DNA from: Acinetobacter apis
Lineage (GTDB): Bacteria; Pseudomonadota; Gammaproteobacteria; Pseudomonadales; Moraxellaceae
Direction: 5' to 3'
DNA length: 64,000 nt
NCBI RefSeq assembly: GCF_900197575.1
Contig: NZ_FZLN01000001.1
Location: forward strand, 496,001-560,000
Part shown: one piece after another, positions 25,841 to 37,195 of the stretch
Layout of the letters: every line of letters begins with the position of its first letter
Numbering within the stretch: position 1 is the stretch's first letter
Position numbers and translations under genes: made by a program
Notes under the pieces: generated by a model
Databases searched by the model: none
The model's input: only the letters and a program-made list of their open reading frames with translations
Told to the model about the DNA's origin: nothing

Positions 25841-26662
25841 TTAAGTTTTTGATTGATTATTTTGTGCTTCACACTCATGTCGAATTTGTTCAAGGATATC
25901 AAGTTCAGCTTGCGTGAAGGGTTGGTTGTCTGCTGATTTTTTAATATAAGTTGGGTCAAGCAGTGATAAACGATGGCATAGGGTATTCATTCTTTTTTCA
26001 TTTTGTTGTAAACGATCAAGTAAAACACGCATACCATCTAATACTGGGTCAGATTGATTAGGTGATGTGGCATAAGGCTGAAAACCTATGCTTTCAGCAT
26101 AGTTTCTGCGTGCTTCCTCTACTTCCTGATCTTGATGTTGTGTTGTACTGTTTTTATAAATGTAGCGAGCAGGATTACCAACAGCAGTGACATTTTCAGG
26201 AACAGCTTTTGTCACGACGGCATTAGACCCAATTTTTGCATTTTTTCCAACGGTAAATGGGCCTAGAATTTTTGCGCCAGCACCCACAATCACACCATCT
26301 TCCAATGTAGGATGGCGTTTACCTTGCTTCCATGTGGTGCCGCCTAATGTGACGCCATGATACAGTGTGACATCATCACCGATTTCTGCAGTTTCGCCAA
26401 TGACCACGCCCATGCCGTGATCAATAAAAAATCGCCGTCCAATTTTTGCACCAGGATGAATTTCAATTCCTGTGGTAAATCGGCTAAATGCAGATAGGCT
26501 ACGAGCAGTGACTTTGTAGTTTTTTTTCCAAAGCTCATGTGCAACACGATGCATTGCCAAAGCATGAATGCCAGGATAGGTAGTAATGACTTCAAAGGTG
26601 TTTCTTGCTGCCGGATCTCGTGAAAATACAGCTTTAATGTCTTCTTTGAGCTGTTTTATCAT
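25841..26662 (-). CDS. cysE: Serine O-acetyltransferase
   Basis: CysE makes O-acetylserine from serine and acetyl-CoA, the entry to cysteine synthesis. The 273-residue protein has the short N-terminal domain of the EpsC/SAT type and the left-handed beta-helix hexapeptide repeats with [22 protein letters not shown] and [25 protein letters not shown]. It overlaps the trmJ stop by four bases (ATGA), so translation is coupled. It is the last gene of dnaE-trmJ-cysE. The neighbour IscS consumes its end product, though the genes are far apart. Confidence 0.94.
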   Translation of the reverse strand: MIKQLKEDIKAVFSRDPAARNTFEVITTYPGIHALAMHRVAHELWKKNYKVTARSLSAFSRFTTGIEIHPGAKIGRRFFIDHGMGVVIGETAEIGDDVTLYHGVTLGGTTWKQGKRHPTLEDGVIVGAGAKILGPFTVGKNAKIGSNAVVTKAVPENVTAVGNPARYIYKNSTTQHQDQEVEEARRNYAESIGFQPYATSPNQSDPVLDGMRVLLDRLQQNEKRMNTLCHRLSLLDPTYIKKSADNQPFTQAELDILEQIRHECEAQNNQSKT

Positions 26663-27516
26663 GATTCTTGATCCTCTTTTTTTGTGATTGTTTTTTGAAA
26701 GCGGCCTTGGCTTAATGCTTGAACACGGCTAAAGACCCCACGCAACAGATTATACTCCATTCGATCAAGCTGCACTCGACCAAATAAACGTTTTAAACGG
26801 GTTGGCAATAAGCGTGGATTATTGGGATCAAAGAATTCAATTTCCTCAAGCATTTTCTCTAGATGAGGATAAAACTCTTGCATTTGTGCTTGTGTGACTA
26901 GGGGTTCATCCCATTGCATATGGTGCTGAATCACAGGCATTGTTTCGGTTGAAGTTGCCTCTTGTTTATGGTCAATGTATTCAGATGCAGCCATACGAAA
27001 TTCATAGCAAATAATTTGAATGGCTTGTGCAACATTTAATACGCCGTAGTCTGTATTGACAGGAATCGTGACATGATAATTTGCCAAAGCAAGTTCTTCA
27101 TTGGTGAGTCCACGATCTTCTCGACCAAACAAAATAGCAACTTGATGCTGATGATTGACCACTTGTTGAAGTGCAATTTGGCTTGCAGGACGGACATCTA
27201 GCAATGGCCATGGTATCGTCCGACTCCGTGCGCTGGTGCCAAATACCATATGACAATCTGCAATTGCATCTTCTAGTGTATCCACCACAATAATGTGTTC
27301 CAACAGATCAGTGGCACCTGCAGCCAAAGCATTAATGTCTGGATGAGGATAAGTTTTTGGTGCCACTAAAACAAGTTGGCGAATGCCCATGGTTTTCATG
27401 GCACGTAATGCGCTGCCAATATTGGCAGGCAATGTGGTGTTCACCATGACAATTCGAATATGGTCAAGATGCGTGTTAATGTGCTGATTGGCTGAGGCTT
27501 GCATAATGTTGTCCAA
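26659..27516 (-). CDS. trmJ: tRNA (cytidine/uridine-2'-O-)-methyltransferase TrmJ
   Basis: TrmJ methylates the 2'-OH at tRNA position 32. The SPOUT-fold protein (285 residues) has [23 protein letters not shown] near the N-terminus, [16 protein letters not shown], and [18 protein letters not shown], the knot motifs of this family. A second ATG four codons in (MQASANQH) is an equally likely start. It begins 5 bp after dnaE. In many gammaproteobacteria trmJ is instead next to iscR, so the location differs here. Confidence 0.92.
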   Translation of the reverse strand: MDNIMQASANQHINTHLDHIRIVMVNTTLPANIGSALRAMKTMGIRQLVLVAPKTYPHPDINALAAGATDLLEHIIVVDTLEDAIADCHMVFGTSARSRTIPWPLLDVRPASQIALQQVVNHQHQVAILFGREDRGLTNEELALANYHVTIPVNTDYGVLNVAQAIQIICYEFRMAASEYIDHKQEATSTETMPVIQHHMQWDEPLVTQAQMQEFYPHLEKMLEEIEFFDPNNPRLLPTRLKRLFGRVQLDRMEYNLLRGVFSRVQALSQGRFQKTITKKEDQES

Positions 27517-27521
27517 GCAAT

Positions 27522-30500
27522 TTATGAGTATTGGCTGATATTTTGCGGTTGATGAGCGAATGCATCAGTGAGTTGATCATTGACCGCATTTAATTGGCTG
27601 TCGTGCATTTCTAAAGTTCTCACTTGCGCTGCTTTAGATTTAATTTGATATTCAATCGCGATATGTTCTTTACCAAAATGGTCACGTAGTTTTGCCAATA
27701 CTTCATCGAGCGGTGCAATGTTCCATTGTGCACCTAAATGCAAATCAGTTTGCGCATAAGGAAGCTCTATATGAAAGATAATCGGTATGTGTTGACATAA
27801 GTCGACATGGCAATACGGCATTAAAATAGCTTTTAAATCGTGGGCCAAGGTTTTTGGTGCATGGTCAAGTGGTAAATGAATACGAATACTTTGTGCTCGT
27901 TTTTGTCGAATTTCATTCAAGCTAAAGGCTTTAGATAATCGAGACATCGGGCGGTCATAACCCTCACGCTCATAGACATCACCTTCAATAACAATCACAT
28001 GATTGGCTTGAATGATATCTTTAAATCGCTGGAATCGCTCATGATTACAACTAACTTCTAAGCGCGCAGTGCCATCATCAAGTGTGATCATCATGCGGTT
28101 TGGAAAATTAGCCACATCGACCACAAGACCTGCAAACACCGTGGTTTGACCACGTTTTGTTGGGGTGATTTCATTGAGTTTAGCTGGAATAAAAAATTTA
28201 AGCTCTGGACGATAAACATCAATAGGGTGACCTGTAAGGTATAAACCTAACGTGTCTTTTTCACCTTTTAAACGCACTTCATCTGCCCATGGTTTGACAG
28301 GCTTAGTCGGTTTACGTTGAATTTCTTCAACTTCACCAAACAAATCCATCATACCTGTTTCACGGTTCTGCCTTGCTTGTTCAGCAGCTTGCACAGCTTC
28401 AGGCAGTTGAGCCATTAACGTAGAACGCTCTAATCCTAAACAATCTAATGCACCTGCACGAATCAGCGCTTCAAGCGTGCGCTTATTCATTTTTTTCAAG
28501 TCTACACGGTGGCAAAAGTCAAATAAGTCGATATACATGCCATCTTGTGTTCGTGAGTCAATTACAGATTGCATGGCTTGCTCACCAACACCTTTAATTG
28601 CACCTAAACCATATACAATGGTGTGTTCATCAATGGCTTGAAAGCGGTATACCGATTGATTAATCGATGGCGGTAATACAGTCAATTTATTGTTGCGACA
28701 GTCATCAATTAAAAAAACCACGCTGTCGGTATTTTGCATTTCCGATGATAAAACCGCAGCCATAAATTCAGCAGGATAATGTGCTTTTAACCATGCTGTA
28801 TGATAAGCAACCAAAGCATAAGCTGCTGCATGCGACTTATTAAAACCGTAGCCTGCAAACTTTTCCATAAAGTCAAAGATGTGGTTGGCTGTGGCTTCAT
28901 CAATATCTTTTTCGGCAGCACCTTCAATAAAAATTTGACGCTGCTTAACCATTTCTTCAGGTTTTTTCTTACCCATGGCACGGCGTAATAAGTCTGCGCC
29001 ACCTAAGGTGTAACCTGCACAAATTTGCGCGGCTTGCATAACTTGTTCTTGATAAACCATGATGCCATAGGTCGGTTCTAATACACCTTCAAGCAGTGGG
29101 TGAAGGTATTCAAAATCTCCGCCGTGCATTCGATGAATAAAATCGGGAATCAGATCCATCGGACCTGGTCGGTACAGTGATACAAAGGCAATAATTTCTT
29201 CAAATTTACTTGGGCGCGCTTCTTTTAACATGCGTTTCATGCCCAATGATTCAAATTGGAACACGGCTGTGGTATTGGCATCCGAGAAAATGGTATATGC
29301 CTTTGCATCGTCAAGTGGCACATTACTAATATCAATAGGTTGATCTAGTTTTAAACGTTTATTGATATTTTGAAGAGCATCTTCAATGACGGTTAAATTA
29401 CGTAAGCCCAAGAAGTCAAATTTAACTAAGCCTGCTGATTCAACATCATCTTTATCATATTGCGCAACGCGGTTACTCCCATCTGCATCACACATAATGG
29501 CAGAAAAGTCTGTAATTTTACCGGGTGCAATCACCACGCCGCCCGCATGTTTACCCGTATTTCGTGTAATGCCTTCTAATTTGAGCGCCATTTCCCAAAT
29601 TTCACTGGCATCTTCATAGTCAGGGTTCGATGGATTGGTCACCACATCTTTCAGTTGCGGTTCCATATCAATGGCTGTTGCTAAGTCAACGCCCAATGGT
29701 TTGGTGGGCACAAGTTTTGAAATACGATCGGCAAGACCATATGACTTGCTTAATACACGGGCAACATCGCGAATCGCACCTTTGGCAGCCATTGTACCAA
29801 AGGTCGCAATTTGTGATACAGCATCACGACCATAATGACATGCGACATATTCAATGACGCGATCACGTCCACTAATACAAAAATCGACATCGAAGTCGGG
29901 CATAGAAACCCGCTCTGGATTTAAGAATCGTTCGAAGAGTAGGTCGTAGCGTAATGGATCAAGATCTGTAATTTTTAAGCTAAATGCCACCAATGAGCCT
30001 GCCCCTGAACCACGTCCTGGTCCAACGGGTACGCCGTTATTTTTTGCCCATTGAATAAAGTCCATGACAATTAAGAAGTAGCCCGGAAATCCCATGTTGA
30101 GGATAATTTTAACTTCGTAATCAATTCGCTCATCATATGGTTTTCGGATGCTTGGCCAATTTTCATCACGGGTATGTGCGGGGTAGAGTTGTTCTAAGCG
30201 GTCTTCAAGTCCTTGTTTTGAAAGATGTTCAAAATAAGTGTCAATGGTAAAGCCATCAGGAATTGGGTATTCTGGCAAAAAGTAAGTGTCTAAACGTAAA
30301 TTTACATTACATCGTTTGGCAATTTGGACTGTGTTTTCGATGGCACTTGGAATGTCTTTAAACAGGGCAATCATTTGCTCAGCAGTTTTAAAGTATTGTT
30401 CTTGATTATAAATTTGTGGACGGCGCTGATCTGCTAAGACATAGCCATCTGCAATACAAACCCGTGCTTCGTGTGCTTCAAAATCTTCAGTTTTAATAAA

Positions 30501-31082
30501 ATGCACATCATTATGCGCAACAACACCGACATGATGTGCCATAGCTAAAGGCACTGCACCTGAAATAAACGTTTCTTCATGGGCACGGCCCGTGCGGGTT
30601 AGTGCCAAATAGACGCGATTACCAAATACATGATGCCAAGCATCAAATGCAGGTTCTGCTTTGTCGGGATTTGAAGAGCATAAGAGTTGACCAACATCAC
30701 TCGCTTGGCCAAGCAACACAATGAGATCTTCATGCTGTTGTAAAATCCATTCTTTTTTTACGCAAGGTACATCAAGAATTTGCCCTTCAATATAGCCACG
30801 CGATATAATTTCGGTCAGATTTAACCAACCTGCATTGCTCATTGCAAGCAAAGTCACACGATGGGCTGCATCTTCAAGTTGTACTGTTGCACCTAAAATA
30901 GGTTTAATATTTTTGGATAAACAACCTTTATAGAATTTTACAGCAGCATGAATATTTGATAAGTCAGTCAGTGCCAATGCAGGCATTTTTTCTTTAGCTG
31001 CAGTGTTTAACAATTCCGGTATACGGACAATTGATTCAGTAATTGAAAATTCTGTATGAATACCGAGATGAACAAACTGCAT
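27522..31082 (-). CDS. dnaE: DNA polymerase III alpha subunit
   Basis: This is the replicative polymerase. The 1186-residue protein has an N-terminal PHP domain (HLGIHTEFSITESIVRIPEL). The C-family palm carries the catalytic aspartates in MPDFDVDFC and the upstream GPGRGSGAGSLVAFSLKI motif. Then come the fingers (KHAGGVVIAP, SLYRPGPMDLIPDFIHR), a tandem HhH segment, and an OB-fold near FAGLVVDVANFPNRMMITLDDGTARLEV, ending in a variable C-terminus that holds the clamp-contact region. It is first in an operon with trmJ and cysE. Confidence 0.98.
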   Translation of the reverse strand: MQFVHLGIHTEFSITESIVRIPELLNTAAKEKMPALALTDLSNIHAAVKFYKGCLSKNIKPILGATVQLEDAAHRVTLLAMSNAGWLNLTEIISRGYIEGQILDVPCVKKEWILQQHEDLIVLLGQASDVGQLLCSSNPDKAEPAFDAWHHVFGNRVYLALTRTGRAHEETFISGAVPLAMAHHVGVVAHNDVHFIKTEDFEAHEARVCIADGYVLADQRRPQIYNQEQYFKTAEQMIALFKDIPSAIENTVQIAKRCNVNLRLDTYFLPEYPIPDGFTIDTYFEHLSKQGLEDRLEQLYPAHTRDENWPSIRKPYDERIDYEVKIILNMGFPGYFLIVMDFIQWAKNNGVPVGPGRGSGAGSLVAFSLKITDLDPLRYDLLFERFLNPERVSMPDFDVDFCISGRDRVIEYVACHYGRDAVSQIATFGTMAAKGAIRDVARVLSKSYGLADRISKLVPTKPLGVDLATAIDMEPQLKDVVTNPSNPDYEDASEIWEMALKLEGITRNTGKHAGGVVIAPGKITDFSAIMCDADGSNRVAQYDKDDVESAGLVKFDFLGLRNLTVIEDALQNINKRLKLDQPIDISNVPLDDAKAYTIFSDANTTAVFQFESLGMKRMLKEARPSKFEEIIAFVSLYRPGPMDLIPDFIHRMHGGDFEYLHPLLEGVLEPTYGIMVYQEQVMQAAQICAGYTLGGADLLRRAMGKKKPEEMVKQRQIFIEGAAEKDIDEATANHIFDFMEKFAGYGFNKSHAAAYALVAYHTAWLKAHYPAEFMAAVLSSEMQNTDSVVFLIDDCRNNKLTVLPPSINQSVYRFQAIDEHTIVYGLGAIKGVGEQAMQSVIDSRTQDGMYIDLFDFCHRVDLKKMNKRTLEALIRAGALDCLGLERSTLMAQLPEAVQAAEQARQNRETGMMDLFGEVEEIQRKPTKPVKPWADEVRLKGEKDTLGLYLTGHPIDVYRPELKFFIPAKLNEITPTKRGQTTVFAGLVVDVANFPNRMMITLDDGTARLEVSCNHERFQRFKDIIQANHVIVIEGDVYEREGYDRPMSRLSKAFSLNEIRQKRAQSIRIHLPLDHAPKTLAHDLKAILMPYCHVDLCQHIPIIFHIELPYAQTDLHLGAQWNIAPLDEVLAKLRDHFGKEHIAIEYQIKSKAAQVRTLEMHDSQLNAVNDQLTDAFAHQPQNISQYS

Positions 31083-31195
31083 TAAAGATTCCTTAAATCA
31101 AATCAAAGGGCATTTTAACACGCTATTTGCGGATTGACTGATGAGAATTCTGATTTATATGTAGGAATAAAATATATTGCACTAAGATAAAACAA

Positions 31196-31224
31196 TGCGA
31201 GTGCCCACATTTGGAACACTCGCA
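31196..31224 (-). terminator. Probable terminator of ansB
   Basis: TGCGAGTG pairs with CACTCGCA around a 13-nt loop. On the minus strand it is followed by TTGTTTTATC, just after the asparaginase stop. Confidence 0.65.
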
Positions 31225-31243
31225 CCATGAATGACACTAAAAA

Positions 31244-32311
<1,068 letters not shown>

Positions 32312-32405
32312 TTAAAAATAATTGTAATATGGATGCAACATATATGCCAAAAAAGTGTAACACAGGGCGAATTAAAAGCAACTACAAGATAGGGTACAAC
32401 TGTGA

Positions 32406-32430
32406 ACTGCACGCAAATGATGCATGCAGT
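32406..32430 (-). terminator. Possible hairpin at the end of the aminotransferase gene
   Basis: A 9-bp stem with one G-T pair (ACTGCATGC / GCGTGCAGT on the minus strand) lies 10 bases after the stop. There is no T-run, so termination is doubtful. Confidence 0.3.
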
Positions 32431-32440
32431 CCGATAGGTG

Positions 32441-33676
32441 TTAGCGTAGTGTCGCTAAAAAACGACCAATCCGTGTGATCGCTTCTTTAAGCTCATTTTC
32501 TGCAGGTAGAAATACCACTCTAAAATGGTCAGGCGTTGGCCAATTAAAGCCCGTACCTTGTACCAATAAGACTTTTTCTGCACGGAGCAAATCAAGCATT
32601 AATTGTTCGTCATCGTGAATTGGATAAATATTGGGATCTAAACGAGGGAAACAATACATAGCACCTTCAGGTTTAACACAGCTGACCCCTGGAATTTCAT
32701 TGAGCATATTCCACGCAATATTACGCTGTTCATATAAGCGTCCCCCTGGTCGGATCAAATCATTGATGGTTTGATACCCGCCAAGGGCAGTTTGAATCGC
32801 AAATTGAGCTTGGTGATTAGCGCATAAACGCATTGAGGCCAACATATTTAGACCTTCAATATAATCTGCTGCCCGAGTTAGGTCTCCTGTAATCGCCATC
32901 CAACCTGAGCGAAAGCCTGCAATACGATATGACTTAGACAATCCATTGAAAGAGACGCACAATTGATCTCCAGCCAATGAAGCTAAAGACACATGCTCAA
33001 TACCGTCATAGATGACTTTGTCATAGATTTCATCTGCAAATAAAATCAGGTCATGTTTCTTGGCCAAAGCCACAATTTTTTCTAAAATATGACGTGGATA
33101 CACTGAACCTGTTGGATTATTTGGGTTAATTACCACAATACCTCGGGTACTTTGTGTGATTTTACTTTCCATATCTGCAAGATCAGGATACCAATGGTCT
33201 TCTTCATCACATTTATAATGAATGGCTGTTCCACCTGATAAATTGACTGCAGCAGTCCATAACGGGTAATCAGGCATAGGTACAAGCATTTCGTCGCCGT
33301 TATCAAGTAGACCTTGCATTGCCATGACAATAAGTTCAGATACACCATTGCCAATATAAACGTCATTGACATTCATATCACGAATGCCTTTTTGTTGGTA
33401 ATACTGACAAATGGCTTTACGTGCAGGAAAAATACCTTTTGAGTCGGTATAACCGACTGCATTAGGTAAGTTTAATGCCACATCATTAATAATTTCTTGT
33501 GGTGCTTCAAAACCAAATGGGGCGGGATTACCAATATTCAGCTTAATAATCCGATGTCCTTGCTCTTCCATTTCATTGGCGGCACGTAACACAGGTCCAC
33601 GAATATCATAGCAAACATGCTCGAGTTTTGATGATTTTTTGATCTCGCGTGGGGGTGTGTTACCTAAAATAGGCAT
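32441..33676 (-). CDS. alaA: AlaA-type PLP-dependent aminotransferase (glutamate-pyruvate)
   Basis: This fold-type I aminotransferase is most like E. coli AlaA (YfbQ), which makes alanine from pyruvate and glutamate. From the ATG at 33676 (MPILGNTPPREIKKSSKLEHV) it has 411 residues. The 12-base extension to a TTG at 33688 is less likely. Motifs are LNIGNPAPFGFEAP, the Asn/Asp pair in INPNNPTGSVY and LFADEIYDKVIYDG, the PLP lysine in FNGLSKSYRIAGFRSGW, and a C-terminal FRVVFLP. It stands alone between convergent and divergent neighbours. Substrate assignment is by family. Confidence 0.88.
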   Translation of the reverse strand: MPILGNTPPREIKKSSKLEHVCYDIRGPVLRAANEMEEQGHRIIKLNIGNPAPFGFEAPQEIINDVALNLPNAVGYTDSKGIFPARKAICQYYQQKGIRDMNVNDVYIGNGVSELIVMAMQGLLDNGDEMLVPMPDYPLWTAAVNLSGGTAIHYKCDEEDHWYPDLADMESKITQSTRGIVVINPNNPTGSVYPRHILEKIVALAKKHDLILFADEIYDKVIYDGIEHVSLASLAGDQLCVSFNGLSKSYRIAGFRSGWMAITGDLTRAADYIEGLNMLASMRLCANHQAQFAIQTALGGYQTINDLIRPGGRLYEQRNIAWNMLNEIPGVSCVKPEGAMYCFPRLDPNIYPIHDDEQLMLDLLRAEKVLLVQGTGFNWPTPDHFRVVFLPAENELKEAITRIGRFLATLR

Positions 33677-33820
33677 AGTGATATCCAATGGTTTGATAAA
33701 GAAAAAATAGATTACTTAAATTGAACAATCTATGTAAAATTTCTCTAGCATTTTAGTCTGCGGTAGCGTAAATATAAAGAAAGCATAGTATTGAAATTTA
33801 TAGCTATAAGGAGGTTTATC

Positions 33821-34240
33821 ATGGGAAAACTCAATAAAACAGACCGTGAGTGGAAAAGAGAGTTATCACCTGAAGAGTATCGTGTCACTCGAGAGAAGGG
33901 TACTGAAGCACCTTATACAGGTAAATATTGGAATACAAAGCAAGAAGGGCAATATCAATGCAGATGCTGTGGTGAGGTATTGTTCTTGTCTGACACTAAA
34001 TATGACAGTGGTTGCGGTTGGCCAAGTTTCTTTAAGCCCGTTAATCATACTGTCATAGAAGAAGAGCAAGATTTGAGCCTTGGGATGGTACGTACAGAAA
34101 TCACGTGCAGTCACTGTGGAGCGCATTTGGGTCATGTGTTTGAAGATGGTCCACAACCAACAGGCTTACGTTATTGTGTAAACTCCGCTTCACTGAATTT
34201 AAAAACAAAAGAAAAAAATGACGGAGAAACCTATCCATGA
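33821..34240 (+). CDS. msrB: Peptide-methionine (R)-S-oxide reductase MsrB
   Basis: MsrB repairs the R epimer of oxidised methionine in proteins. The ATG at 33821 ([20 protein letters not shown]) has an AAGGAGG site 7 bases upstream. An in-frame codon at 33791 lacks one. The 139-residue protein has two zinc-binding CxxC pairs (CRCCGEVLF and [12 protein letters not shown]), the substrate pocket motif SGCGWPSF, and the catalytic Cys in [11 protein letters not shown]. Its last bases overlap the start of the peroxidase gene, giving a two-gene oxidative-damage operon. Confidence 0.95.
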   Translation: MGKLNKTDREWKRELSPEEYRVTREKGTEAPYTGKYWNTKQEGQYQCRCCGEVLFLSDTKYDSGCGWPSFFKPVNHTVIEEEQDLSLGMVRTEITCSHCGAHLGHVFEDGPQPTGLRYCVNSASLNLKTKEKNDGETYP

Positions 34241-34722
34241 CCACAATTTATCAGCTTGAAGCTGATTTAATTAATGGCAATGAAAAGCATTTTGTAGACT
34301 ATAAAGATAAAGTTCTATTAATTGTGAATACTGCCAGTAAATGTGGCTTTACCCCGCAATTTGCAGGGCTTGAAAAATTGCATCAAGCCTATCATGACAA
34401 AGGGCTTGAAGTGCTCGGTTTTCCGTGTAACCAATTTGGTGGGCAAGACCCAGGCACATTGTCAGAAATTGGTAGCTTTTGTAAAAAAAATTATGGTGTG
34501 TCATTCACCATGTTTTCTAAAGTTGATGTTAAAGGCCGCGATGCACATCCTATTTTTCGCTTTTTAACCCGAGAAGCAAAAGGGGTGTTAGGATCTCAAA
34601 ACATCAAATGGAACTTTACAAAGTTTTTGGTGGGACGCGATGGTCAAGTGCTTCAGCGTTATGCTCCAACAACAAAGCCTGAAACATTACATGAAGACAT
34701 TGAGCGTGCACTAAGTACATAA
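34237..34722 (+). CDS. Glutathione peroxidase (BtuE-type, cysteine enzyme)
   Basis: A thiol peroxidase of 161 residues. The active-site segment is [18 protein letters not shown] with Cys in place of selenocysteine. [13 protein letters not shown] supplies the Gln and a possible resolving Cys, and [14 protein letters not shown] the Trp/Asn. Such bacterial enzymes often use thioredoxin rather than glutathione. It overlaps msrB by four bases (ATGA) and ends at a strong terminator shared with the convergent receptor gene. Confidence 0.93.
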   Translation: MTTIYQLEADLINGNEKHFVDYKDKVLLIVNTASKCGFTPQFAGLEKLHQAYHDKGLEVLGFPCNQFGGQDPGTLSEIGSFCKKNYGVSFTMFSKVDVKGRDAHPIFRFLTREAKGVLGSQNIKWNFTKFLVGRDGQVLQRYAPTTKPETLHEDIERALST

Positions 34723-34749
34723 AAAAGGAAGCAAGTGCTTCCTTTTTTA
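34721..34749. terminator. Bidirectional terminator after the glutathione peroxidase gene
   Basis: AAAAAAGGAAGC / GCTTCCTTTTTT with loop AAGT lies between the peroxidase and the convergent TonB-dependent receptor gene. Confidence 0.92.
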
Positions 34750-34759
34750 TTAATCTATT

Positions 34760-36958
34760 TTAAAAGTCAAAACTTGCACTCAGCATAAAGGTTCTTGGTT
34801 GCCCCGCAACTAAATAACCATAATTGCTATTACTTGCACTGTTGATGTTATCAAACAAACCAACTGACGACCAATAGTCTTTACCAAGTACGTTGTTGAC
34901 TCTAAAGTTAAGCGTTGTTGGTACATTTACAATTTGTGTTTTATATATTGCACCTAAATCAAGCGTGGTCCACGGCTTAACTTTTAAGCGATTGTCTAGG
35001 GTGGCATGGGTTGTACCCGTGTAGACCACTTGTGCATTAAGTGAAATATCTTGTGGGATAGGCAATTGCCAATCAGCCCCTAAATTGGCTTGAAATTCAG
35101 GCACACCAACTTCTTTTTTACCATCATATAGCATAGACCCTGTATTTTTCTGTTTTGCACTTATCCAAGATACACCGCCTAACACTTTAATGGTGTCTGT
35201 GATTTTGCCATAGGTATTGAGCTCAATACCTTGGTGTACATATTTACCGCTGTCAGTAAATACACCATTTTCAGTTACTGCACGTTGTTTATCAATATGA
35301 TAAACACTCATATTTGTACCAATGAGATCATTTTCATATTTGACCCCAATTTCTTTTTGCTTTGCTACAAAGGGTTTTAAAGTATCACCGGTACTATTTG
35401 ATAAGCCTTTAGCCAATGATTCCATGTAGTTGGCATATGCAGAAAATTGTGGCGTGAATTTGTAGGTTAAGCCAAGTGCTGGCGTTACTTTGCTTTCATC
35501 ATATGCAGATGTTTTTACTTGAGTATATGAATAACTATCTTGTTTTACTTCTTGGTAGCGTAAGCCAAGCATAACAATTAAACGATCATCTAGCATGCTG
35601 AGGTTATCGCCCAATGCAAGACTTCTTAATTGGGTACGGTTAGTGAGTTTAGGTGTATTTAAATCTCCACCTTGAAATAGTGAGTTTGAAAGCGTTGGGA
35701 TACTATATTGTGTAGCAGTATAGATGTTACTATTTCGGGTATTAAAAAAGTCCATGACATAAGCATTACGAGAGTTTAACTGGAATGCTGAAGCCGATAA
35801 AACCAACTGATGGTTGACTTTACCTGTTGAAAAATGGCTACGTATACCGATTTCACCAGTATTGACCAAGTCAACACGGGCATTTTCAAAGCGATAAAAG
35901 TTGCTGCTACCATTGTCATTCAATAATGTATAGTTACCTAAAGCATTTCTTTCTGTACCGTGACGAAAACCATAAGCTGCATAAGCAGTGGTCATGTCAT
36001 TGAAATCATATTCAGCGCGGTAACTGCCAAATACATGTTCTTCGTTAGAATATGTCCATTTTTGTGCATAATTACTTGATGCATCAACCGCCGTCGGGAT
36101 GGATTGAACCCCTGCACCCAAAGTCACATTTGGACGAGTTGCATTTAAACGGTTATTGCTATAACCCATGTCGCCTGATACGCGAAATTGATCATCTTGG
36201 TAGTCTAGCCCAATTGCAGCTAACCCTAATTTACTTTTTTCTTGATCTACAGGGGTATTTCCGCCATGGTAAGCTGTATTAATTCGGACGCCAAATTGCT
36301 GATTTTCACCAAATCTGCGTGATACATCATTTGCAATATAGCCGCCATTAAAATCTGTACCCACTGTCACACGGTTTAACGGTTCAATACCTGCACGTTT
36401 AGGCAGTAAATTAATTGCACCACCAATACCACCACTGCTTGGCATACTGCCATTTAAAAATGCAGATGCACCTTTTAATACTTCAACACGTTCAAAAAGT
36501 TCAGTTGGGATATATTGACGCGGTAAAATTGAATAGAGGCCATTATAAGCGGTATCATCTGAGCCTAAGTTAAACCCCCGAATATAATAATTTTCTTGAA
36601 AGTTACCAAAGCCACGCCCAACGCGAACACTTGGATCTGCACGTAAGACATCACCCACGCTGCGAGCTTGTTGTTTTTGAATATATTCATTGGTATAGCT
36701 GGTTAAATTAAAAGGCGTATTTAAGTTCTTTTGATTACCAAAAATACCAAGGCGTCCACCTGATGCAACTAATCCACCCGCAAATTTTGGCATTAAACCT
36801 GTTGCTGATGCATCTGCACTCACCACCTTAATGATTTGTAATTGTGTTGTATTGCTGTCTGTTAAAGCAAGGGTTGAATCTTCTGCATAAGCTGTGTGTG
36901 ACGCAATTGCGACCATCATTGAAAGTAATGAAAGTTTGCGCATAAACAATAAATCCAT
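34760..36958 (-). CDS. TonB-dependent siderophore receptor
   Basis: An outer-membrane receptor of 732 residues. The signal peptide is best read from an ATG five codons in, at 36943 (MRKLSLLSMMVAIASHTAYA). The plug domain has QQARSVGDVLRADPSVRVGRGFGNFQENYYIRGFNL and VEVLKGASAFLNGSMPSSGGIGGAINLLPKRA, typical of ferric-siderophore receptors. The 22-strand barrel follows, ending in RTFMLSASFDF with terminal Phe as expected for Bam recognition. No siderophore synthesis, ABC transporter or sigma factor gene is adjacent, and I found no clean Fur box by eye. The ligand cannot be named. Confidence 0.9.
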   Translation of the reverse strand: MDLLFMRKLSLLSMMVAIASHTAYAEDSTLALTDSNTTQLQIIKVVSADASATGLMPKFAGGLVASGGRLGIFGNQKNLNTPFNLTSYTNEYIQKQQARSVGDVLRADPSVRVGRGFGNFQENYYIRGFNLGSDDTAYNGLYSILPRQYIPTELFERVEVLKGASAFLNGSMPSSGGIGGAINLLPKRAGIEPLNRVTVGTDFNGGYIANDVSRRFGENQQFGVRINTAYHGGNTPVDQEKSKLGLAAIGLDYQDDQFRVSGDMGYSNNRLNATRPNVTLGAGVQSIPTAVDASSNYAQKWTYSNEEHVFGSYRAEYDFNDMTTAYAAYGFRHGTERNALGNYTLLNDNGSSNFYRFENARVDLVNTGEIGIRSHFSTGKVNHQLVLSASAFQLNSRNAYVMDFFNTRNSNIYTATQYSIPTLSNSLFQGGDLNTPKLTNRTQLRSLALGDNLSMLDDRLIVMLGLRYQEVKQDSYSYTQVKTSAYDESKVTPALGLTYKFTPQFSAYANYMESLAKGLSNSTGDTLKPFVAKQKEIGVKYENDLIGTNMSVYHIDKQRAVTENGVFTDSGKYVHQGIELNTYGKITDTIKVLGGVSWISAKQKNTGSMLYDGKKEVGVPEFQANLGADWQLPIPQDISLNAQVVYTGTTHATLDNRLKVKPWTTLDLGAIYKTQIVNVPTTLNFRVNNVLGKDYWSSVGLFDNINSASNSNYGYLVAGQPRTFMLSASFDF

Positions 36959-37157
36959 GTTCGAATTGGGAGATAGACACGCATTCTATTATAAATCTAA
37001 GTGTAAATAAAAACAAAAATCATTTAATTTTATAAGATTGTTTTATTGGGCAATATACCAATTGTAAAGTCATATTTTTAAGTGAAAACAACAAGAAGGG
37101 TGTAATTTAGCCTAAGCGTTAATGATAAGTAATTTTTAATCTTCGAATGTAAGACAT

Positions 37158-37187
37158 AAAAAAGCCCTGAAAACTCAGGGCAAGAAA
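37158..37187 (-). terminator. Rho-independent terminator of bioB
   Basis: GCCCTGA / TCAGGGC with loop on four bases is followed on the minus strand by TTTTTTATG, directly after the bioB stop. Confidence 0.88.
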
Positions 37188-37195
37188 AAATACTT

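Noticed and set aside
36959-37195. Possible Fur box upstream of the TonB-dependent receptor
   Set aside because: Only partial matches to GATAATGATAATCATTATC were seen; not strong enough to call.
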